Assembly (NCBI GenBank): GCA_016296565.1
Contig: JAEDJB010000026.1
Location: forward strand, 1-18,290
Origin: Oscillospiraceae bacterium
GTDB lineage: Bacteria > Bacillota > Clostridia > Oscillospirales > Oscillospiraceae
Direction of reading: 5' to 3'
DNA length: 18,290 nt
Shown here: positions 12,903-18,290 of the stretch, one piece after another
Position numbering within the stretch: the stretch's first letter is position 1
How the letters are laid out: every line of letters begins with the position of its first letter
The notes under the pieces: generated by a model
Seen by the model: the letters and a program-made list of their open reading frames with translations, nothing else
The model's database searches: none
What the model was told of the DNA's origin: nothing
Translations under genes and position numbers: made by a program

Positions 12903-14602
12903 GGCTCCACCTCCCCGGCCAGGACCGTAGGCATCTCCAGGGCAACGAAGCTGATCTGGTCCAGGGCCTCCTCGGCGATGCTGACGCAGTTGTCCGCGAT
13001 CCGGTCCAGCCCGTAGAGAATGCCGGTGTAGTCCGGGGTGAGGGCGGCGTCGCACTCCTTCCTGGTGACCCGGTCCAGGTGGGACCGGTTGCATTTTCTC
13101 TGCTGCTCCCGCATCTGGTTCTTTTCCAGCAGGACCTCCTGGGCTGCGTGTTTGTCTCCTCTGCGGATGGCGTCCATGGCGGTGTTGAACAGATCCTGGG
13201 AAATGGTGAAGCACTGGTCCAGCTCCCGGGAGGCGTTCGGGGAGAAGCTGTGGCCTCCGGTGCGCAGCTGCCGGACGCAGCCGGTGATCTCTCCGCAGCG
13301 GTCGGTGATGCGGTCTATGTTGTTGGTGACAAACAGCAGCCCCGCCGTGATCTCCGACTGCTCCTCGTTCAGCACCCCCCGGGCAAACAGGCGGGAGATA
13401 TACCCCACAATCTGCTCCTGCAGGCTCTTGACCCCCTGGAACAGCTGGTCAAATTTTTCCGGGGCGGTGCGTCCCTCCAGCTCCTGCCGGGCGCAGACCA
13501 GCAGGGAGCCGGTATATTCCGCGCACCGGTCGATCTCCTGGGAGATCAGGTGCATGGCGGGCAGGGACTGCCCCAGCACCTTTTCATCCAGGAACCTGGG
13601 CTGGGCCAGGGACCGCTGGGACTGGTCCTGACCCCGGACCACAAAGGTGACCAGCTTGACCATGATGGGGATCAGAGGCAGCCAGACCAGGGTGCAGACC
13701 ACGTTGAAGGTGGTGTGGGCGTTGGCGATCTGCCGGGCAATGACCTCCACCTCCGGCCCCTTGGGGGAGATCCAAGTGACGAACTTGGCAAAGACCGGGA
13801 TGAAAAAGGCAAAGACCACGCTGCCGCTGATGTTAAAGAAGCTGTGGGCCAGGGCGGTGCGCTTTGCGTTTCTGGACTGGCCGATGGAGGCCAGCAGGGC
13901 GGTGATGGTGGTGCCGATGTTGTCCCCCAGCAGGATGGGGATGGCCCCGGCCAGGCCGATGATGCTGGTGACCCCGTCCGGTCCCGCCTGGGCGGCAAAA
14001 TTCTGAAGCACGGCAATGGTGGCGGAGCTGCTCTGCACCACCAGGGTCATAACGGCCCCCAGCAGGATGCCCAGGGCGGGAATGTCCGACACCTTGCCCA
14101 TGAGGTCCACAAAGACCGGGCTGCCCGCCAGGGGCTTCATGACGCTGCCCATAATCTCGATGCCCTCAAAGAGCAGGCCGAAGGAGAAAATCACAGCGCC
14201 CAGGTCCTTGACCTTCTGCTTCTTGCTGACGAAGCCCAGAAGAAACCCCACGAAAATAATGGGGTAGATGTAGTTGCTGATCTTAAAGGCCATGAGCTGG
14301 GCGGTCATGGTGGTGCCGATGTTGGCGCCGAAGATGACGGAAATGGCCTGGGGCAGGCTCATAAGCCCCGCGCTGACAAAGCCGATGACCATCACGGTGG
14401 TGGCGGAGCTGCTCTGGAGCACCGCGGTGACCAGGGCCCCCGCCACTGCCCCCAGCAGCGGATTCCGGGTCAGAAAGCCCAGCACCTTTTTCATCCGGTC
14501 CCCGGCCACCTTCTGCAGGCTGCTGCTCATGTTGTTCATGCCGAACAGGAAGAGCGCCAGACCGCCGATGAGACCGAAGATCATCGTCACTGTTTCGTTC
14601 AT
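12899..14602 (-). CDS. Na+/phosphate cotransporter (NptA/PNaS family) with PhoU-like domain
   Basis: The family imports phosphate with sodium. The 567-residue protein has the two inverted signature repeats: QSSSATT at 63-69 with GANIGTT at 92-98, and QSSSAT at 190-195 with GDNIGTT at 226-232, inside a membrane domain of about 1-322. From about 345 to 560 there is a helical PhoU-like region (SQEIDRC near 354-360), which in other proteins dampens phosphate signalling or transport. The ATG at 14602 follows GGGAGG at eight bases; the frame extends eight codons further without a better site. It is the first gene of a two-gene operon with the permuted PstS, divergent from ppx-ppk1. The symbol is left open because several names exist for this family. 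Confidence 0.92.
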   Translation of the reverse strand: MNETVTMIFGLIGGLALFLFGMNNMSSSLQKVAGDRMKKVLGFLTRNPLLGAVAGALVTAVLQSSSATTVMVIGFVSAGLMSLPQAISVIFGANIGTTMTAQLMAFKISNYIYPIIFVGFLLGFVSKKQKVKDLGAVIFSFGLLFEGIEIMGSVMKPLAGSPVFVDLMGKVSDIPALGILLGAVMTLVVQSSSATIAVLQNFAAQAGPDGVTSIIGLAGAIPILLGDNIGTTITALLASIGQSRNAKRTALAHSFFNISGSVVFAFFIPVFAKFVTWISPKGPEVEVIARQIANAHTTFNVVCTLVWLPLIPIMVKLVTFVVRGQDQSQRSLAQPRFLDEKVLGQSLPAMHLISQEIDRCAEYTGSLLVCARQELEGRTAPEKFDQLFQGVKSLQEQIVGYISRLFARGVLNEEQSEITAGLLFVTNNIDRITDRCGEITGCVRQLRTGGHSFSPNASRELDQCFTISQDLFNTAMDAIRRGDKHAAQEVLLEKNQMREQQRKCNRSHLDRVTRKECDAALTPDYTGILYGLDRIADNCVSIAEEALDQISFVALEMPTVLAGEVEP

Positions 14603-14859
14603 TGTGGTTCCTCCCTTAATATCCAAACACGGTTTCCTGTCTACACTTTAAAAGAGAAACATAAAATGCAAAACCGAAGCCAGGTAAAAAGCCGGTGAAA
14701 TTTTGTCAAAAAAGGGCGGCTTTCGGCGGGGATAAGAAATGCCTGGAAACCAAGGGTTTAACAAAAAACAGGTTTTGGATTTTACATTGGCGGGATATCT
14801 TTAAGATAAAATGTTTCAATGTTTTGCCGGGATGCGTTCCGGCGGCGGGGAGGACAGCG
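14603..14859. promoter_or_regulatory. Divergent control region between the Na+/Pi operon and ppx-ppk1
   Basis: This 257-base region is far richer in A/T than its flanks and holds no gene. On the minus strand, TTGACA (14704-14709) is followed by TTCACC (14694-14699) and TTTACC (14683-14688), three TTnAC units about 10-11 bases apart, reminiscent of PhoP/PhoB-type direct repeats; no good -10 follows at 17 bases. TTAACA at 14758-14763 and TTTACA at 14781-14786 lie on the plus strand. The resemblance is suggestive only. Confidence 0.35.
14781..14810 (+). promoter_or_regulatory. Candidate ppx-ppk1 promoter with overlapping dyad
   Basis: A -35 TTTACA (14781-14786, five of six matches) and a -10 GATAAA (14805-14810, four of six) are 18 bases apart, about 50 bases before ppx. 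A perfect inverted repeat TATCTT-T-AAGATA (14796-14808) covers the -10 and could be an operator. The promoter call is tentative. Confidence 0.4.
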
Positions 14860-15762
14860 ATGAAGCAAGCAGTCATCGACATCGGTTCCAATTCCATGCG
14901 CCTGACGGTCTACGAGACCGGGCAGGGTACCTTCACCATCCTGTTCAAGGACAAGATCATGGCGGGTCTGGCGGGCTATGTGGAAAACGGCGTTCTGACC
15001 CAGGAGGGCATCAGCCAGGCATGCGAGGGGCTGCTGTCCTTCCAGGCCACCCTGGAGGCCCTGGATATCCGCCGGGTGGCCGTCTTTGCCACCGCCTCCC
15101 TGCGGAACATCCGCAACACCAGCCAGGCGGTGAGTCTCATCCAGGCGGCCACCGGCTACCCCATCGAGGTTCTCTCCGGCCAGGAGGAGGCCCGGTGGGG
15201 CTACTACGGCGCCATGCGGGAGGTGAACCTGGCCGACGGGGTCTTTGTGGACATCGGCGGGGCCAGCACGGAGATTGTCCGGTTCAGCCAGGGGACCATC
15301 CAGGACGCGGTGAGCTGCCCGGTGGGGTCCTTAAAGCTCTACCGGGACCATGTGAAGAAGATCCTCCCCAACGCCCAGGCCCTGACGGCCATGGAAAAGG
15401 CGGTGAGCCAGGCCACCGACGGGGCCATTCAGAAGCCCCGGGCCAGACAGCTCCCCCTGGTTTGCGTGGGAGGAACCGCCCGGGCGGCGCTGAAGCTGGC
15501 CAAGCACGTTTACCACCTGCCCGAGGGGACCAACCGGGTCTCCGCCCGGCAGGTGAAGGAGCTGTGCGACCTGGTCTGCTCCTCCCAGAAGCAGGCGGCG
15601 GACCTGATCCTGAAGCTGGCTCCGGAGCGCATCCATACCATGATTCCGGGTCTGCTGATCCTCCGCCAGGTGGCCGAGGGCTTTGGGGTTTCGGAAATGA
15701 TCGTGAGTAAATATGGAGTACGGGAGGGTTATCTGTGCGGCAGAATACTGAAGGTCTCTTGA
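14860..15762 (+). CDS. Exopolyphosphatase / pppGpp phosphohydrolase (Ppx/GppA family)
   Basis: Ppx removes phosphate stepwise from polyphosphate; GppA relatives hydrolyse pppGpp. The 300-residue protein is the short, two-domain form (ASKHA fold). Visible: IDIGSNSMRL at 6-15 (phosphate 1 loop), ATASLRN at 77-83, EVLSGQEEA at 103-111, VDIGGASTE at 130-138 (phosphate 2 loop) and a later VCVGGTARA. It lacks the HD-type C-terminal domains of the about 510-residue E. coli enzyme. The ATG at 14860 is preceded by GGGGAGGA; a 55-codon upstream extension of the frame lies in promoter DNA and was not accepted. It overlaps ppk1 by 28 bases, which favours a polyphosphatase role over a pppGpp role. Confidence 0.9.
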   Translation: MKQAVIDIGSNSMRLTVYETGQGTFTILFKDKIMAGLAGYVENGVLTQEGISQACEGLLSFQATLEALDIRRVAVFATASLRNIRNTSQAVSLIQAATGYPIEVLSGQEEARWGYYGAMREVNLADGVFVDIGGASTEIVRFSQGTIQDAVSCPVGSLKLYRDHVKKILPNAQALTAMEKAVSQATDGAIQKPRARQLPLVCVGGTARAALKLAKHVYHLPEGTNRVSARQVKELCDLVCSSQKQAADLILKLAPERIHTMIPGLLILRQVAEGFGVSEMIVSKYGVREGYLCGRILKVS

Positions 15763-17876
15763 CCGATTATACCTACACACAAAACCGGGAGCTGAGCTGG
15801 CTCCGGTTCAACCGCCGGGTGCTGGAGGAGGCCGCCGACGAGACGGTGCCCATCCTGGAGCGGCTGAAATTCATCGCCATTTTCACCAGCAACCTGGATG
15901 AGTTCTTCATGGTCCGGGTGGGGAGCCTCCTGGACCTGTACGCCCTGTCCCCCGGCTCCATCGACAACAAGTGCGGCCTGGGTCCCCGGGAGCAGCTCAC
16001 AGCCATTTACGAGACGGTCCCCGCCCTCATCGAGACCAAGGGCCAGCTCTACCGCCAGGTTAGCGCCCTGCTGGCGGAGGAGGGCATCCAGGACCTGGCG
16101 TACCAGGATCTCACCGCCCAGGAGAAGTCCTTCATCGGGGACTACTTCCAGTCGGTGGTCCTGCCCATCCTCTCTCCCCAGATCGTGGGCCTGCACCACC
16201 CCAGCCCCCACCTGGTGAGCAAGGCCCTGTATATCGCCGCCCTGCTGCGGAACAAAAACGGCAAAAAATCCCTGGGGTTCATCCCCGTGCCGCCCTCTCT
16301 CCCCTCCTTGGTGCTGCTGCCCGGGACCAGAGGGCGGTTTCTGCGGATGGAAACCATCCTCCGTCAGTGGGCCCCCACCCTCTTCGGCAAGTATAAGGTG
16401 GAGGAGACCTGCATTATCTCCGCCACCCGCAACGCGGACCTGAGCTTTGACAACGACAAGTTCGAGGACAACGAGGAGGACTTCCGCCTGCGGATGACCA
16501 AGCTCTTAAAGCAGCGGGCCAACCTGTCCATCGTCCGGCTGGAGGTAAACCAGAAGCCCTCCCGGGATATGCTGGACCTGCTGGAGGGCCTCTTCCCCGT
16601 GGAGAACAACCAGGTCTACTACGACCCCACCCCCCTCACCATGGGCTATGTGTACGACCTGGAAAAAATCCTCTCCACCGAGCTGCGCCAGCGGCTGACC
16701 TACAAGCCCTACACCCCCCGCTGGCCCGAGGACCTGGACCCCAGCCAGAGCATGATCGAGCAGATCCGCCGGAAGGACCGGCTGCTCTTCTTCCCCTACG
16801 ACTCCGTGGACCCCTTCCTGCGGCTGCTGTCCGAGGCCTCCGAGCGCCCGGACGTGGCCTCCATTAAAATCACCATCTACCGGCTGGCCTCCACCTCCAA
16901 GATCGCCCGGACCCTCTGCCGGGCGGCGGAAAACGGCAAGGAGGTGGTGGTCCTCATGGAGCTGCGGGCCCGGTTCGACGAGGCCAACAACATCGCCTGG
17001 TCCAAAATGCTGGAGGAGGCCGGCTGCAAGGTGATCTACGGCATTGAAAACTTCAAGTGCCACAGCAAGCTCTGCCTCATCACCCTTCAGGACAAGTCGG
17101 GCACCCACTACATCACCCAGGTGGGCACCGGCAACTACAACGAAAAGACCAGCGTCCTGTACACGGACCTGAGCGTCATGACCGCCTCCCCGGTGATCGG
17201 GGCCGACGGGGCAGCCTTCTTCCGGAACATGCTCACCGACAATCTGGAGGGAGAGTACCAGTCCCTGCTGGTGGCCCCCAATTCCCTGAAAAACCAGATC
17301 TGCCAGCGCATCGACGGGCAGATCGCCAAGGGGGAAGAGGGCTACATCTGCATCAAGGCCAACTCTGTGACGGAGCGGGACGTGATCGACAAGCTCCAGC
17401 AGGCCTCCCAGGCGGGGGTACACATTGAGATGATTATCCGGGGCATCTGCTGCCTGCGGCCGGAGGTGCTGCTGAAAACGGAGAACATCCACATCACCTC
17501 CATCGTGGGCCGGTACTTAGAGCACGCCCGGATCTACGTCTTTGGCCGGGGGGAGGAGGCGGAGTATTTCATCGCCTCGGCGGACCTTATGACCCGGAAC
17601 CTGCAGCGGCGGGTGGAGATCGCCTGCCCCATCCTGGACCAGGAAATCCAGGAGCAGCTGCGGTACATTCTGGACACCCAGCTGCGGGACACCGCCAAAG
17701 CCAGCTTCCTCCAGGCCAGCGGGGCCTACCTGCGCAAGGAGCCAGGCAAGCTGCCCCCCCTGGACAGCCAGGCGGAGTTCATGAAAACCTCCCTCCACCG
17801 CCCGGCTCCCACCCCCCTGACCCCGGAGAAGCCCTCCCTGGCCCAGCGGCTGCGCCGCCTGTTCCAGGGGGCTTGA
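15735..17876 (+). CDS. ppk1: Polyphosphate kinase 1
   Basis: PPK1 reversibly makes polyphosphate from ATP at the membrane. The 713-residue length is normal. N-domain: NRELSWLRFNRRVLEEA at 17-33 and KFIAIFTSNLDEFFMVRVG at 45-63. The head domain and the two phospholipase D-like catalytic domains follow, with the autophosphorylated histidine expected at H443 in CHSKLCLI, GTGNYNEKT at 464-472, LYTDLSVMTA at 475-484, the second histidine H597 in EHARIYVFG, and SADLMTRNLQRRVE at 615-628. The GTG start at 15735 has GGGAGGG six bases upstream, inside ppx; a TTG at 15759 is less convincing. The 28-base overlap with ppx means tight co-translation of synthesis and breakdown enzymes. Confidence 0.97.
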   Translation: MRQNTEGLLTDYTYTQNRELSWLRFNRRVLEEAADETVPILERLKFIAIFTSNLDEFFMVRVGSLLDLYALSPGSIDNKCGLGPREQLTAIYETVPALIETKGQLYRQVSALLAEEGIQDLAYQDLTAQEKSFIGDYFQSVVLPILSPQIVGLHHPSPHLVSKALYIAALLRNKNGKKSLGFIPVPPSLPSLVLLPGTRGRFLRMETILRQWAPTLFGKYKVEETCIISATRNADLSFDNDKFEDNEEDFRLRMTKLLKQRANLSIVRLEVNQKPSRDMLDLLEGLFPVENNQVYYDPTPLTMGYVYDLEKILSTELRQRLTYKPYTPRWPEDLDPSQSMIEQIRRKDRLLFFPYDSVDPFLRLLSEASERPDVASIKITIYRLASTSKIARTLCRAAENGKEVVVLMELRARFDEANNIAWSKMLEEAGCKVIYGIENFKCHSKLCLITLQDKSGTHYITQVGTGNYNEKTSVLYTDLSVMTASPVIGADGAAFFRNMLTDNLEGEYQSLLVAPNSLKNQICQRIDGQIAKGEEGYICIKANSVTERDVIDKLQQASQAGVHIEMIIRGICCLRPEVLLKTENIHITSIVGRYLEHARIYVFGRGEEAEYFIASADLMTRNLQRRVEIACPILDQEIQEQLRYILDTQLRDTAKASFLQASGAYLRKEPGKLPPLDSQAEFMKTSLHRPAPTPLTPEKPSLAQRLRRLFQGA

Positions 17877-17901
17877 CACGCCGTTATCCCCTTCGTATAA
17901 T
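17873..17901 (+). promoter_or_regulatory. Perfect sigma-A promoter for the DUF1292 gene
   Basis: TTGACA (17873-17878), a 17-base spacer and TATAAT (17896-17901) match both consensus boxes fully at ideal spacing. The -35 box overlaps the ppk1 stop codon (17874-17876). The start of transcription would be near 17908, leaving a leader of about 48 bases. Confidence 0.92.
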
Positions 17902-17955
17902 CATAGTATTACCCAGGACTGAAACCAGCGGGACTCCCGCGGAAAGAAGGTTAGC

Positions 17956-18255
17956 ATGGCTGATATCATCGACATCAACAGCGCCGGCGGCGAAGAGGAG
18001 AATCTTTTCCTGCTGGAGGACGAAAACGGCAACGAGGTCCCCTTTGAGTTTGTGGACCTGATGGAGTACGAGGGGGAGGAATACCTCTTCCTGCTGCCTG
18101 TGGAGGACGACGACGGCGAGGTGGTGATCCTCCACGTGGACATGGTGGACGGGGACGAGGAGGCCTACAGCGGCGTGGAGAGCGAAGAGCTGCTCACCAT
18201 CCTCTTCAACATGTTCAAGGAAAAATACCAGGACGTATACGAGTTTGAGGACTAA
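17956..18255 (+). CDS. Small acidic DUF1292-family protein (YrzB-like)
   Basis: This 99-residue protein is dominated by Asp and Glu and carries the DUF1292 pattern: ENLFLLEDENGNEVPFEFVDLM near 15-36, YEGEEYLFLLPVEDDDGEVVIL near 38-59, and a final MFKEKYQDVYEFED. Function is unknown; in many Firmicutes a relative lies near ruvX/yrrK and the alanyl-tRNA synthetase gene, but not here. The sequence has no membrane segment or signal, so it is probably cytosolic. The site AGAAGG precedes the ATG. Its own perfect promoter and terminator make it a single-gene, likely highly expressed unit. Confidence 0.9.
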   Translation: MADIIDINSAGGEEENLFLLEDENGNEVPFEFVDLMEYEGEEYLFLLPVEDDDGEVVILHVDMVDGDEEAYSGVESEELLTILFNMFKEKYQDVYEFED

Positions 18256-18257
18256 GC

Positions 18258-18290
18258 AAACGGCGGACGCAGCTGCGTCCGCCGTTTATT
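18258..18290 (+). terminator. Palindromic terminator at the window edge
   Basis: AAACGGCGGACGCAG (18258-18272) is followed directly by its exact complement CTGCGTCCGCCGTTT (18273-18287), a 15-bp perfect inverted repeat, then ATT at the end of the window. The arms are A- and T-flanked, so it may work in both directions. Confidence 0.8.

Noticed and set aside
12860..14698. 612-residue open frame on the plus strand opposite the Na+/Pi transporter
   Set aside because: It is an antisense shadow made possible by high GC content; composition is Gly/His/Asp/Gln-rich with no recognisable domain, while the minus strand has clear QSSSAT repeats.
14695..14859. 55-codon upstream extension of ppx
   Set aside because: It covers the divergent promoter region, is not similar to Ppx, and the inner ATG has a strong ribosome site.
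14979..14987. Perfect DnaA-box match inside ppx
   Set aside because: Isolated, inside coding sequence; about one such match is expected by chance in this window.
1..18290. CRISPR array, tRNA, rRNA, insertion sequence or prophage genes
   Set aside because: No regular spaced repeats, cloverleaf, rRNA-like stretch, transposase or phage-type protein was recognised on either strand.

Overview
The window is a chromosomal replication-origin region of a GC-rich Firmicute, most likely a gut clostridium of the Oscillospiraceae/Ruminococcaceae type (Flavonifractor, Lawsonibacter or Oscillibacter-like; genus inferred, not proven). The evidence is the classic order recF-yaaA-dnaN-dnaA / oriC / rpmH-rnpA-yidD-yidC-jag, GGAGG ribosome sites, consensus sigma-A promoters, GC-rich third positions, and a hairpin repeat of a kind I recall from genomes of this family.

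Layout. Bases 41-4196 (minus strand) carry dnaA, dnaN, yaaA and recF, transcribed leftward. Two non-coding gaps flank dnaA: 2478-2876 (dnaA-dnaN) holds the best cluster of DnaA boxes in an AT-rich stretch plus a dispersed hairpin repeat; 4197-4647 holds the divergent dnaA and rpmH promoters and one weak DnaA box. Bases 4648-7707 (plus strand) carry rpmH, rnpA, yidD, yidC and jag (ribosomal protein, RNase P protein, membrane insertase set, RNA-binding Jag), closed by a terminator. Next come an HSL-type alpha/beta hydrolase, a short DNA polymerase III delta-prime gene and ricT/yaaT (7781-11020), where many Firmicutes have mnmE-mnmG-rsmG. A zinc-type cation diffusion facilitator (11131-12009) ends at a bidirectional terminator.

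Bases 12060-17876 form a phosphate module. On the minus strand a Na+/Pi cotransporter with a PhoU-like tail is translationally coupled to a small lipoprotein that is a PstS-type phosphate-binding protein with its two halves in swapped order (apparent circular permutation). Divergently, on the plus strand, ppx/gppA and ppk1 overlap by 28 bases. Together they would import phosphate and store or release it as polyphosphate; the shared control region has TTnAC-type repeats and a dyad over the ppx promoter. The window ends with a small acidic DUF1292 protein driven by a perfect sigma-A promoter whose -35 box overlaps the ppk1 stop codon, followed by a palindromic terminator at the edge.

No rRNA, tRNA, CRISPR array, insertion sequence or prophage gene was seen. 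The points most worth a second look are the permuted PstS paired with a secondary phosphate transporter, the asymmetric oriC with a mobile-type hairpin inside it, and the structured rpmH leader.
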